Below the pieces are notes generated by a model. That model worked only from the letters and a program-made list of their open reading frames with translations, searched no databases and was not told where the DNA came from. A stretch of DNA of 64,000 nucleotides from CAYTID01 sp964437735. GTDB taxonomy: Bacteria; Bacteroidota; Ignavibacteria; UBA10030; BY39. The stretch is from NCBI GenBank assembly GCA_964437735.1, contig CAYTID010000002.1:6477-70476 (forward strand), given 5' to 3'. Within the stretch, counting starts at the first letter, position 1. Each line of letters starts with the position of its first letter. A program made the translations under genes and the position numbers. This document shows, one piece after another, positions 17,091-26,299 of the stretch.

Positions 17091-17984
17091 TCAATGCTTT
17101 TCCTTCAGATTCAGGGAAATGTTTAGGCCGGGAATTTCATCAGATATTTCTGAAACTATCAAACCCACAATAATAATAGCTCCGCCAATGATACCTGTAA
17201 TTCCGATAATTTCAGTTAACAGAATATATGCGATAATTGCAGCAAAGACCGGCTCAATAGTAAAAATCACTGCGGCTCGAGTTGGTGTCGTTTCTTTCTG
17301 CCATTTTGTTTGAAGATACAAAGTCAACATAGTTGCAAGCAAAATCAGATAGACAAAAGAGAAGAACAGGTTTGAAGATGGCTGAAAAATAATATTTTCA
17401 AACAGTAAAGCGGCAGTCAAACTTAAAATTCCGTTCGTCACAAGCTGAATAAATGTAAGTTGAGCGGGATCTCCTTCCTGCGTTGCAGTATCGAGATAAA
17501 CAATATAAACTGCAAAGACTATAGCGCAGACGAGATTTAAACCATCGCCAAAATTAAATTCAGATCCTTTTGGAGAAGTCAAAATATACAACCCCGCTGT
17601 TACAATCAAAACTCCGATTGCATTACCTAACATCGGTGCTCGTTTTTGCATGATAAATTGAAATATCGGAGTAAATATTACCATAGTGCCTGTCAGGAAT
17701 GCTGCTTTAGAAGCTGTTGTCGTCTGAAGTCCGATCGTCTGACTAGCGAAACCTAAAAACAATAATATGCCGAGAACACTCCCTTTTTGAATTGTCTCAA
17801 GATCTATTTTTTTTAAATTTTTCCAAAAAATAATATAAAACAAAAATGCTGCGATAATAAATCTTACAGCTATAAAAAAAAGTGGGGATATTTCGTTTAG
17901 AGATCCCTTTACTATTGCAAATGTGCCTCCCCAAATGACTGTGGCACCCAGGAGTATTATTTCAGCTTTTCGACGTTTTGTCAA
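17091..17984 (-). CDS. EamA/DMT-superfamily transporter
   Basis: Inner-membrane permease of the drug/metabolite transporter superfamily, 297 residues with ten predicted helices in two EamA repeats. The N-terminus LLGATVIWGGTFAIVKGSL and the second-half segment TPTRAAVIFTIEPVFAAIIAYILLTE are the family hallmarks. Substrate cannot be predicted; relatives export amino acids or metabolites. It is the last gene of a minus-strand run and converges with the transposase-derived gene. Confidence 0.9.
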   Translation of the reverse strand: MTKRRKAEIILLGATVIWGGTFAIVKGSLNEISPLFFIAVRFIIAAFLFYIIFWKNLKKIDLETIQKGSVLGILLFLGFASQTIGLQTTTASKAAFLTGTMVIFTPIFQFIMQKRAPMLGNAIGVLIVTAGLYILTSPKGSEFNFGDGLNLVCAIVFAVYIVYLDTATQEGDPAQLTFIQLVTNGILSLTAALLFENIIFQPSSNLFFSFVYLILLATMLTLYLQTKWQKETTPTRAAVIFTIEPVFAAIIAYILLTEIIGITGIIGGAIIIVGLIVSEISDEIPGLNISLNLKEKH

Positions 17985-18004
17985 TTTATAGGATTATTTC
18001 ATTT

Positions 18005-19093
18005 TTACAATTTTGAATACTGCTCAAACAGTTTTCCCCATTGTGTCTGTTCTTTCCAGTTTTCAAATACTTTTTTATCTATGAAGGGCCACCGATAAAA
18101 ATCGTGGTAAATTTCCGAACCTGCCACAAAAATATGAACAAGCGGTGTATGAAAAAAAAATTTCTGCAATCCTTTTAACGGTCCGAACCATAATATATCA
18201 CCGATTAAACTTGCACCATTATCACCGACTTCAAATTTCCAATTTTCATTTGAAATATCGGCGCCTTTAATTTCTATATCACGCACATCACCAACTCCAA
18301 GTTTATCGTTATGCGCAAGGTTTATATATTCAATGGACAAAGGATCAAAGCCCATCATTTTAGCTGCAACAGCATCGATAGCTACCTGATCCGAGCTAGC
18401 AAGAATATAATTCTTTATAACCGGTTTCATAGTGCGAGGTCCGGGACCGTTTCCGGAAGTTGTTCCATCCATTACAGCAAAAATTCCGGTATGAATTTCC
18501 TTTTGTATTGCCAATAAATCAACTAATGTTTTGTCTATCCAGCTATGAGTATAATGCCGCTTTGTGTTTAATAGGCCTCCGAAAGCGTTTTTCATCGCCC
18601 CGGTAGTAGTCGTATATATATGGCATTTTACAGTTGGGAGATGAATGATATTCTTACCGAAAAAATAATCCGGAATATAAATCCCCTCTTTATATATTTT
18701 GGGGAGTACTCTCATTTTTGCTTTTGGCGTGTACTCTATCCATTTCATATCTTCCTTTTTAAAATTATAAAGGACCGGAATATTATATTTTTTGAATATC
18801 GGAAGATAATTATTTAAGTCCTCGCCTTTAAATGCGTTTGTTACAACGGTTTTATTTTGAACGCACACTACATCTTCAAATCCGGATTTCTTCAAAGCTA
18901 AAATTGTTCCTTCAAGCTGCCATGGAGTAGTGTTGGCTCCGGGAAAAGGAAAATGCCATGAAATATTATCCTTTAATATCGTTGTAGTACCTTGTCGGAG
19001 TGTTTCATTCATTCCGGATAGCTGAAGTAATTTTTCATAATCCTCCAGAACCGTTGAAGGGGAAGTTTTTATTACAGCAACACTTGATTTCAT
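18005..19093 (-). CDS. DUF362 domain-containing protein
   Basis: A 362-residue cytoplasmic protein of the DUF362 family, whose biochemical role is poorly defined. Diagnostic parts are VAVIKTSPSTVLEDYEKLL, the PTVKCHIYTTTTGAMKNAFG segment, and VMDGTTSGNGPGPRTMKPVIKN followed by DQVAIDAVAAKMMGFDP. No 4Fe-4S ferredoxin motif (CxxCxxC) is present, unlike many DUF362 proteins. It ends 20 bases before the EamA gene and starts 1 base after the prenyltransferase stop, so the three probably form an operon. Confidence 0.85.
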   Translation of the reverse strand: MKSSVAVIKTSPSTVLEDYEKLLQLSGMNETLRQGTTTILKDNISWHFPFPGANTTPWQLEGTILALKKSGFEDVVCVQNKTVVTNAFKGEDLNNYLPIFKKYNIPVLYNFKKEDMKWIEYTPKAKMRVLPKIYKEGIYIPDYFFGKNIIHLPTVKCHIYTTTTGAMKNAFGGLLNTKRHYTHSWIDKTLVDLLAIQKEIHTGIFAVMDGTTSGNGPGPRTMKPVIKNYILASSDQVAIDAVAAKMMGFDPLSIEYINLAHNDKLGVGDVRDIEIKGADISNENWKFEVGDNGASLIGDILWFGPLKGLQKFFFHTPLVHIFVAGSEIYHDFYRWPFIDKKVFENWKEQTQWGKLFEQYSKL

Positions 19094-19094
19094 G

Positions 19095-19973
19095 TTATCT
19101 CCAATATATAATTGTTGAAGCAGTAAGAAACCATAAAAGTAAATTAATCATCATCGGAATATCTTTTACGATTGTAAGGGCAGGATTCCATCCTTCTTCC
19201 CTTTTGTGAACTAGATACAAATATCGGAATATTCCGTATAATACAAATGGAACTGTATATATCAGATGTTTGGTACCAAATTTACTTATGGTTTCATCTG
19301 AGATTGTGTACAGAGCATACGACATTACTGTAGATGCCGTAACGATGCCGATCATTTGGTCGAGAAATTGCTCGCTATAATATCCCAAAACTATTCGGTG
19401 AGTATTTGCATTATTTTCCAATTGCACCAATTCAGTTCTTCTCTTACTAAAACCGAGAAACAATGCAATCAAAATCGTACAGATTATTAGCCATTCGGAT
19501 GTCGGGACCTTTATCAATACCGCACCAGCATAGATTCTAAGGACAAATCCGAAAGCTATCGACATTACATCAATGATTACGATTTTTTTCAGACTTAAGG
19601 AATAAAACACGTTGAATATCAGATATCCTGTCGCTATCAAAGCGAATGCGATATTTAAGAAGAACGCACAAATTATGGAACAGGACGCCAAAAGTAAAAC
19701 GGCAACTATACCGTAATTTTTTTTCAACATACCGCTTGCTATCGGACGTTTTGATTTCAGAGGATGAAGTTTATCTTTTTCGACGTCTATCAAATCGTTA
19801 AGTATGTAAACAGAACTGACTATCAATGAAAATATTATAAATCCTACAAAAGTGATTATTACATCATCTACGATCAGTAAGTGTTCCGAGAAAACTAATG
19901 CAGCAAAAATAAACAAATTTTTGATCCATTGATGGGGACGCATTGATATTATGATTTGATAAATAGTTTGCAT
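19095..19973 (-). CDS. UbiA-family prenyltransferase, decaprenyl-phosphate phosphoribosyltransferase-like
   Basis: Polytopic membrane enzyme of 292 residues. The N-terminus MRPHQWIKNLFIFAALVFS and the first Asp-rich motif NDLIDVEKDKLHPLKSKRPIASG match the DPPR synthase branch of UbiA proteins, which transfer phosphoribose from PRPP to polyprenyl phosphate. The second motif, VIIDVMSIAFGFVLRIYAG, is also present. The usual downstream epimerase genes (dprE1/dprE2) are not in the window, so the product's fate is unknown. A quinone- or heme-type UbiA role is less likely given HPLKSKRP. Confidence 0.8.
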   Translation of the reverse strand: MQTIYQIIISMRPHQWIKNLFIFAALVFSEHLLIVDDVIITFVGFIIFSLIVSSVYILNDLIDVEKDKLHPLKSKRPIASGMLKKNYGIVAVLLLASCSIICAFFLNIAFALIATGYLIFNVFYSLSLKKIVIIDVMSIAFGFVLRIYAGAVLIKVPTSEWLIICTILIALFLGFSKRRTELVQLENNANTHRIVLGYYSEQFLDQMIGIVTASTVMSYALYTISDETISKFGTKHLIYTVPFVLYGIFRYLYLVHKREEGWNPALTIVKDIPMMINLLLWFLTASTIIYWR

Positions 19974-20010
19974 TTATTTTTATATAATTTTGTTTGCAAT
20001 TAAATAATTA

Positions 20011-21669
20011 TTAAAATACGGCTTGTTCCTCGTAAATACCAAATACTTCCGTTAACTTATTGCACATTTCTCCAAGTGTAACATATGCCAGTGTACATTC
20101 TATCAAAAAAGGCATTAAATTTTTTCCATTTTTTGAAGCTTCCAAGAGAGCTGATAGCGTGTCTTCGGCTTTCTTATTATCGCGTGTAGCACGGACTTCG
20201 TTACAGCGCTGACGTTGTTTAATTTCTACATCCGGGGAAATCAATAGGATGGGGATCTCAATTTTTTCATTTTCTTCAATATAATCGTTTACTCCAACGA
20301 TTATTTTTTCTTTCCTATCTAATTCCAACTGGTATTGATAAGCGGCATTTGCAATTTCCTTTTGGAAAAATCCATTATCTATAGCCGGTATTACTCCACC
20401 TTGGGCATCAATCTTTGCAAAATATTCTTCTGCTTCCTTTTCCATTTTATCTGTCAGAGCTTCGACAAAATAACTACCTGCGAGCGGGTCAATCGTATTG
20501 GTTACTCCTATCTCATGAGCAATTATTTGTTGCCTCCTTAAAGCAATCTTCACAGCTTTCTCGGAAGGTAGGGCAAGTGTTTCGTCCATCGAATTTGTAT
20601 GAAGTGATTGTGTACCTCCAAGAACGCCTGCGAGAGCCTGATATGCTGTTCTCACAATATTGTTTTCTGGTTGTTGTGCGGTGAGCGAGCATCCGGCAGT
20701 TTGCGTGTGAAATCTGAGCATCCATGATTTCGGGTTTTTTGCTTTATATTTATTTCGTAACCTCTTAGCCCAAATTCTTCTGGCAGCTCTATATTTTGCA
20801 ATTTCTTCAAAAAAATCGAGATGCGAATTGAAAAAGAAAGATATTCTCGGCACAAATTCATCAACATCAAGTCCGCGTTTAATACCAGCCTCAACGTAAG
20901 CAAAACCATCTGCCAGTGTAAAAGCCAATTCCTGAACTGCTGTTGAACCTGCCTCGCGGATATGATACCCGCTAACTGAAACAGGATTCCATTGCGGGAC
21001 TTCCTTATTAAGATATTCAAACATATCCACAATCAAACGCATTGACGGTTCCGGTGGATATATCCATTCCTTTTGCGCGATATATTCTTTCAGGATATCT
21101 GCTTGGATGGTTCCTCTTAGTTCTTTTAAATTTACTCCCTGTTTTATTGCTACAGCAATATAAAAAGCCATCAGCATAACTGCGGGAGCATTTATGGTCA
21201 TTGACGTAGATATTTTCTCAACAGGTATACCTTTTAGCAAAACTTCCATATCAGCCAATGAAGATATAGATACACCACATATTCCTACCTCTCCTTGAGA
21301 TAGCGGATCATCCGCATCACGACCCATAAGAGTAGGCAGATCGAATGCAATGGATAAACCCGTCTGACCGTGCTTTAACAAATAATGATAACGTTCATTC
21401 GAATCTTCCGGTGTTCCGAAACCCGCAAATTGCCGCATTGTCCAAAGTCTTCCCCGGTACATCGAATGGTGAATGCCTCTTGTGTACGGATATTCGCCGG
21501 GGAAACCAATATCCGATAAATAATTTATTTGTGAGATATCATCCGGTGTATACAACGGTTCGATATGTTCGCCTGACACAGTTGTGAATTTCACAGGCCG
21601 TTGCATACCTGATTGTGAGGATTTTTTTTTCCAATCAAATTTCCCTTTTTTTATTTCGTCATGATTCAT
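20011..21669 (-). CDS. B12-dependent acyl-CoA mutase large subunit, isobutyryl-CoA mutase-like
   Basis: Radical carbon-skeleton mutase, 552 residues: the substrate-binding TIM barrel only, without the C-terminal cobalamin-binding domain, so a separate small subunit is needed. The family core is clear: YRGRLWTMRQFAGFGTPEDSN, SMTINAPA, IQADILKEYIAQKEWIYPPEPSMR, SVSGYHIREAGS, HTQTAGCSLTAQQPENN and THSLHTNS-like GTQSLHTNSMDE. At the two positions that select substrate (Tyr89 and Arg207 in Propionibacterium methylmalonyl-CoA mutase) this protein has Phe81 and Gln199, at exactly the same spacing of 118 residues. That is the pair found in isobutyryl-CoA mutase. Many databases would label it methylmalonyl-CoA mutase by overall similarity. 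A candidate promoter and a palindrome lie upstream. Confidence 0.88.
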   Translation of the reverse strand: MNHDEIKKGKFDWKKKSSQSGMQRPVKFTTVSGEHIEPLYTPDDISQINYLSDIGFPGEYPYTRGIHHSMYRGRLWTMRQFAGFGTPEDSNERYHYLLKHGQTGLSIAFDLPTLMGRDADDPLSQGEVGICGVSISSLADMEVLLKGIPVEKISTSMTINAPAVMLMAFYIAVAIKQGVNLKELRGTIQADILKEYIAQKEWIYPPEPSMRLIVDMFEYLNKEVPQWNPVSVSGYHIREAGSTAVQELAFTLADGFAYVEAGIKRGLDVDEFVPRISFFFNSHLDFFEEIAKYRAARRIWAKRLRNKYKAKNPKSWMLRFHTQTAGCSLTAQQPENNIVRTAYQALAGVLGGTQSLHTNSMDETLALPSEKAVKIALRRQQIIAHEIGVTNTIDPLAGSYFVEALTDKMEKEAEEYFAKIDAQGGVIPAIDNGFFQKEIANAAYQYQLELDRKEKIIVGVNDYIEENEKIEIPILLISPDVEIKQRQRCNEVRATRDNKKAEDTLSALLEASKNGKNLMPFLIECTLAYVTLGEMCNKLTEVFGIYEEQAVF

Positions 21670-21704
21670 ACATTATTCCGCTAATTTTAGTTTATATCTT
21701 TTTT

Positions 21705-21736
21705 TAAAGATAGTAATATATTGAGATTTTTTCAAC
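21705..21736 (-). promoter_or_regulatory. Candidate Bacteroidota-type promoter for the acyl-CoA mutase
   Basis: On the minus strand GTTG (21736-21733) is followed by 20 bases and TATCTTTA (21712-21705), matching the TTG-N20-TAnnTTT form. A leader of about 30 bases would precede the ATG at 21669. Confidence 0.35.
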
Positions 21737-21757
21737 GCGCCTATCCGTACTAAATTG

Positions 21758-21775
21758 TTTACAAATGTTTGTAAA
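21758..21775. promoter_or_regulatory. Perfect palindrome between mutL and the mutase, possible operator
   Basis: TTTACAAA-TG-TTTGTAAA: 8-bp arms around a 2-base centre, just after the mutL stop and 22 bases upstream of the candidate mutase promoter. The shape fits a dimeric repressor or activator site. No T-run follows, so a terminator is less likely. Confidence 0.3.
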
Positions 21776-21778
21776 TAT

Positions 21779-23578
21779 CTATCCAAGTCGGCCGAATCGT
21801 TTGGCTAATTCATCCAGCGACAATTTTACTACAACCGGTCTACCGTGCGGACATACATACGGAACTTTGGATGAAAATAACTGCTCGATCAATGATTTCA
21901 TTTCATATTGATTTAACGGATCTCCAAATTTAATTGCCCCCTTGCATGCAAACGATTTTGCCAAATTGTCACGCGGTTCTAATTTCAGGTTGTGCTCGTT
22001 TTCCTTATACAAATCAATAATATCCAGTAAAATTGACGCCTCCTGACCGGACTTTACATCAACAGGTATACCTTCCAGGACAAAAGTTTTATCCCCAAAA
22101 AGTTTAACTTGAAATCCAAGAACTTCGAGATCACTCAGCAATTCGCTTAATATTGCGGCATCTCCGGAATTTAATTCAAATGTGTGTGGAAATAACAATT
22201 GTTGTGTTTTGCTGTGAGCCGATGAAAAATTCGAGACTGCTTTTTCGTAAAGTACTCTCTCGTGTGCTGCATGTTGATCGATGATCATCACTCCGCTTTC
22301 GATAGGCATAAGTATATACTGATTATGCAATTGAAGTAATTGAGGTGAAAATGCTAAATCTTCTTTCTTATTATCTTTCGAATTTTCTAAAGTGTCATCA
22401 TTTTTAGCTTGCCTGAAAATAAAATCATGCTGAATTTTAATTCCGTTGTCCGTACCAAATCGACCATAATTTATCTGAGTATCAGGAGTCATTTGAGATT
22501 TGTCCGAATATACCGGAGAATATCTTAAGTTAATAAAAGGAGAATCTGTCGAAGATATATTTACGGCAGGAATAAGATTATTTTCCTGCAAAGTTTCGCG
22601 AACTGTTCGATTAATCATCTGGTAAACTACACGTTCATCCTGAAATTTTACTTCTAATTTAGACGGATGAACATTAACATCGACACGTTTCGGATCGATT
22701 TGTAAATACAAAATAAAAAATGGATAATTTCCTTTTTCGAGTATATTTTCGTATGCCTGAAACACCGCATGGTTGAAATTTCGACTGACTATATAACGAT
22801 TATTTAGAAAAATAAATTGTTCAACTCGCGTTTTACGGGCAAAGTCCGGTTTACTAACAAATCCATCAACGGTGAGTATTCCATGGCTCTCAGATTCAGG
22901 ATATTCCTTAATTTTAATTAGGGACTCAGCAGTTCTGTTACCGAAAATATCTTTTGTTCGGGATTCGACAGTGTTCGGAAGTAGATTGAAAACTGTATCA
23001 TCACCGCTAATAAATTTAAAATGAATTGCAGGATTTGATAAAGATGCACGGACAATTGTATCAAAAATATGTTTGAATTCAATATTCTTATTTTTCAGGA
23101 ATTCTCTGCGGGCAGGAGTATTGAAGAAGAGATTTTTTACTATTATCGATGTCCCGATTTCATGAGCTTCTTTAGAAATTTCTTTTATCTCAATCCCCTC
23201 AATTTTAATTTTAGTAGCAACATCTGTCTCTTTTGTTCGGGAGATCAGTTCCACCTGTGACACAGCAGAGATAGAAGCTAATGCCTCGCCCCTGAAACCC
23301 AATGTGTGTATATTTTCTAAATCTTCATATGTCGAGATTTTGCTTGTAGAATGACGTTGAAATGAAACTGGTACATCTTCCTCGCTAATACCCGAGCCAT
23401 TATCAATTATCTGTATAAAATTCTTTCCACCATCCTTAATAATAATTGTAATTTTTGATGCTTCAGCATCAATGGAATTTTCTAATAATTCTTTTACAAC
23501 TGAAGCCGGACGCTGTACAACTTCTCCTGCAGCAATTTTGCTTGCGAGATTTTCAGGCAGTATGTTTATTTTATTCAT
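21779..23578 (-). CDS. mutL: DNA mismatch repair protein MutL
   Basis: Mismatch repair coordinator of 599 residues. The N-terminal GHKL ATPase has KELLENSIDAEAS, DNGSGI and TLGFRGEALASI, with the ATP lid and transducer domain following. The C-terminal domain carries DQHAAHERVLYE, which fits the endonuclease motif DQHA(x)2E(x)4E, plus ACKGAIKFGD and CPHGRP, the other metal-site motifs. So this is the nicking type of MutL used by organisms without MutH. It starts 19 bases after the epimerase stop and belongs to the same minus-strand run. Confidence 0.97.
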   Translation of the reverse strand: MNKINILPENLASKIAAGEVVQRPASVVKELLENSIDAEASKITIIIKDGGKNFIQIIDNGSGISEEDVPVSFQRHSTSKISTYEDLENIHTLGFRGEALASISAVSQVELISRTKETDVATKIKIEGIEIKEISKEAHEIGTSIIVKNLFFNTPARREFLKNKNIEFKHIFDTIVRASLSNPAIHFKFISGDDTVFNLLPNTVESRTKDIFGNRTAESLIKIKEYPESESHGILTVDGFVSKPDFARKTRVEQFIFLNNRYIVSRNFNHAVFQAYENILEKGNYPFFILYLQIDPKRVDVNVHPSKLEVKFQDERVVYQMINRTVRETLQENNLIPAVNISSTDSPFINLRYSPVYSDKSQMTPDTQINYGRFGTDNGIKIQHDFIFRQAKNDDTLENSKDNKKEDLAFSPQLLQLHNQYILMPIESGVMIIDQHAAHERVLYEKAVSNFSSAHSKTQQLLFPHTFELNSGDAAILSELLSDLEVLGFQVKLFGDKTFVLEGIPVDVKSGQEASILLDIIDLYKENEHNLKLEPRDNLAKSFACKGAIKFGDPLNQYEMKSLIEQLFSSKVPYVCPHGRPVVVKLSLDELAKRFGRLG

Positions 23579-23597
23579 TATCCGATTTTATATTATT

Positions 23598-24608
23598 TTA
23601 ATTAATTAAACCGATTCCGGAAATATTATTTAATGTAATTTTCCCGTTGATCGTTTCAACACCTTTAAAGGGATCATTTTTTATTAACAAATTCCCGTCT
23701 AAATCCACATAATCAGCCAATGAAGCGATATGTGATGCCGCTGATATACCTACAGAACTTTCGATCATACAGCCAAGCATTATTTTTAAGCCGAAATACT
23801 TTGCGAATTGGATAAGTTCCAAAGATTTTCGCAATCCACCGCACTTCATAATTTTTATATTTATACCGTCAAAAGCATCTTTAATTAGAGCTAAATCATT
23901 TATATTCACTAAACTTTCATCTGCAATTATGGGAATATTTACATTTTCTTTTAACCACGCATGACCTTCAATATCAGAAGATTGGAGTGGTTGTTCTACG
24001 AATTCTATTCCGAATTTTTCCATTGCCATAATTTTTTCAAGTGCAACTTCCTTATTTTTCCAACCTTCGTTAGCATCCACCCGTATCGATTTATCGGTGA
24101 GGTCTCGGACCTTTTTTATGATCTCGATATCATCATCCGTTCCGACTTTTATTTTTAATACATGAAAGTTTTTTGCCTGTTTTACTTTTTCCTCTATCAA
24201 ATTTAAATCGTCAATACTTATGGTAAATGAAGTCGAAGGTATTTTTGTAGAATTAAATCCAAAATATTTCCAAAGAGGGATATTCATTTTTTTTCCGATC
24301 CAGTCGTGTAATGCTATATCCAGAGCGGCTTTTGCTGAGTAATTGCCTGCTCCTACCGAATCAAAATCACCAAGTATTTCTTCAAGTAAAAATTTATCCT
24401 CATGATGGGCAACACTGATTTTCTTTAAAAATTCAATAACTGTAGTTTCATTTTCATTATAGCGTGGCGATGGAGCTGCTTCACCGATGCCTGTTATACC
24501 GTCATGGTCAATTTCTACTATAACTCTTTTGACACTGTTTTTGGTATCTCTCGAAGTTTTAAAAGGATAGTTTAATTTTAATTCAATTTCCCTGAAACGC
24601 AGATTCAT
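23598..24608 (-). CDS. Dipeptide epimerase (L-Ala-D/L-Glu epimerase type)
   Basis: Enolase-superfamily enzyme of 336 residues, muconate lactonizing subgroup. The catalytic KxK is in LKIKVGTDDD, the metal ligands are in RVDANEGW, EQPL and IIADES, and the second catalytic Lys is in IKIMKCGG. The capping domain residues (SPRYNENETT) resemble Ala-Glu epimerases that recycle murein peptides. Substrate specificity for other dipeptides cannot be excluded. It lies 10 bases downstream of the corrected ftsY stop. Confidence 0.88.
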   Translation of the reverse strand: MNLRFREIELKLNYPFKTSRDTKNSVKRVIVEIDHDGITGIGEAAPSPRYNENETTVIEFLKKISVAHHEDKFLLEEILGDFDSVGAGNYSAKAALDIALHDWIGKKMNIPLWKYFGFNSTKIPSTSFTISIDDLNLIEEKVKQAKNFHVLKIKVGTDDDIEIIKKVRDLTDKSIRVDANEGWKNKEVALEKIMAMEKFGIEFVEQPLQSSDIEGHAWLKENVNIPIIADESLVNINDLALIKDAFDGINIKIMKCGGLRKSLELIQFAKYFGLKIMLGCMIESSVGISAASHIASLADYVDLDGNLLIKNDPFKGVETINGKITLNNISGIGLIN

Positions 24609-24618
24609 TTTTATGTAA

Positions 24619-25594
24619 TTAATTTATTTTTTCAGTTCTATCAAAAAGAGCATCAACAAAGTATTTGCGATTGAACGGCTGGAGGTCTTCAATCCCCTCA
24701 CNNNNNNNNNNNNNNNNNAACACCGATGAACCGTACTGGAATATTTAATTCCTGACTAACAGCGAGGACTACACCCCCTTTTGCGGTTCCATCAAGTTTC
24801 GTCAATACGAGTCCTGTTACTCCTACTACACTGGAAAATTGCTTTGCTTGCTGAATAGCGTTTTGGCCCGTGGACGCATCGAGGACCAATAATATTTCAT
24901 GCGGTACATCTGGTCTGATTTTTTGTAAAACCCTTTTTATTTTCTTTAACTCTTCCATCAAATTAACTTTTGTATGAAGCCTTCCTGCTGTATCTATGAT
25001 AATCACATCGGTATTTTTAGAAATACCCGAATTCAAAGAGTCAAAGGCAACGGCAGCCGGATCTGAACCTTGATTTTGTTGAATTATTTCTACTCCGGCT
25101 CTGGCTGCCCAAATCTCCAATTGTTCATTTGCCGCCGCTCTGAAAGTATCAGCAGCCGCGATTAGAACTTTCTTACCGGCATTTTTATAATTAAAGGCGA
25201 TTTTACCAATTGTTGTAGTTTTACCGACTCCATTTACTCCAACCACCATTATAACATACGGTTTGAGGTCGGATGGCAACGCATAAGGGTCATTATTTGC
25301 TTGAAAATCGCTTATAAGAAGCTTTTCTACTTCTTCCCTCAATAATCGGTCGAGTTCTGCAGGATTTTCATATTTTTCTTCTTTGACCCGCTCTTTTATA
25401 TTTTTGATGATTGTCAACGTCGTTGATAATCCGACATCTCCCAGAATTAAAATTTCTTCCAGATTATCAAGTAAATCGTCATCAATCTTACTTTTACCTA
25501 TAATCAAGCGTTGGACTTTTGCTACAATATTTTCGCGAGTTTTTGTTAAGCCTTCTTTTAATTTTTCAAATTTAAATTTATCGAAAAAACCCAT
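24619..25594 (-). CDS. ftsY: Signal recognition particle receptor FtsY (interrupted by an assembly gap)
   Basis: GTPase that docks ribosome-SRP complexes at the inner membrane. The NG domain is complete: G1 GVNGVGKTTTIGK, AADTFRAAANEQL, DTAGRLH, TKLDGTAKGG and the final IGVGE...DL region. An acidic A domain is nearly absent, as in many Bacteroidota. A run of 17 N (24702-24718) shifts the frame and creates a false TGA at 24698. Reading beyond the gap in the other frame gives GEGIEDLQPFNRKYFVDALF and a stop at 24619-24621, the normal FtsY C-terminus. The real missing sequence is probably 1 base (V, then GGT, then GAG). Confidence 0.92.
24702..24718. other. Assembly gap (17 N)
   Basis: Unresolved bases inside ftsY. 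Flanking codons show that the true length is most likely 1 base, or 1 plus a multiple of 3, not 17. Confidence 0.98.
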
Positions 25595-25599
25595 TACAA

Positions 25600-26148
25600 T
25601 TAATTATTCCTTTCAGGAAAGAATTTTTTTAATTTAAGAATGTATAAAACAAGAGATATTATAAGAAAAAGTACCGATAACCATATAAATATTATTTTGA
25701 TACCATCCAATGCTGAAATATTCAACAGAACAAGAATTAATACTACAGACAGAAATCCGACAGTCATTTTTCCGATTAAATTGGATTGGGGTATAATTTG
25801 AAATGATGATTTCATGTAACAACCGCCAAACAAAATAAGCAAATCTCTGCCGATGACTGCTATTACAAACCATAAAGGAAGATAATTTTGTATCGTTAAA
25901 ATCAGTGTTACCGTTCCGATTACAATTTTATCTGCGACAGGATCAATAATCTTTCCGAATTCTGTTACCTCACCATATTTTCGTGCGAAATATCCGTCTA
26001 ACCGATCTGTAAGTATTGCAATAATCCCGATACCAAGGACATAATACCTGGACGTTTGTGAATTATCTAACAGCAAAATGATTATCGGAATGCTGAGAAG
26101 TAAACGCACGAAACTTAAAGTGTTTGATATATTAAAATACTTTCCCAA
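25600..26148 (-). CDS. pgsA: CDP-alcohol phosphatidyltransferase (PgsA-like)
   Basis: Inner-membrane phospholipid synthase, probably CDP-diacylglycerol-glycerol-3-phosphate 3-phosphatidyltransferase, which makes phosphatidylglycerol phosphate. The 182 residues have five to six membrane helices. The family motif DG(x)2AR(x)8G(x)3D(x)3D reads DGYFARKYGEVTEFGKIIDPVADK, with all catalytic Asp residues present. It ends 5 bases upstream of ftsY, a pairing of two membrane-biogenesis genes. Confidence 0.9.
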   Translation of the reverse strand: MGKYFNISNTLSFVRLLLSIPIIILLLDNSQTSRYYVLGIGIIAILTDRLDGYFARKYGEVTEFGKIIDPVADKIVIGTVTLILTIQNYLPLWFVIAVIGRDLLILFGGCYMKSSFQIIPQSNLIGKMTVGFLSVVLILVLLNISALDGIKIIFIWLSVLFLIISLVLYILKLKKFFPERNN

Positions 26149-26299
26149 TTATTTATCCAAATCATTTTTTAAAATTCTTTTTCTATCGTAACAGATAATC
26201 GACATAAAAACAAAAAGTCCATACCTTACACAATTTTCTTTCCACTAATTTAAGATAATAATTTTCCTTGTAATATTTAACAACCTGAAAAGAATCGTA

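Noticed and set aside
20011..21669. Simple annotation as methylmalonyl-CoA mutase
   Set aside because: The two substrate-selecting residues are Phe and Gln, not Tyr and Arg.
24698..24700. Stop codon truncating FtsY
   Set aside because: It arises from reading across the 17-N gap in the wrong phase; the normal C-terminus continues in the other frame.
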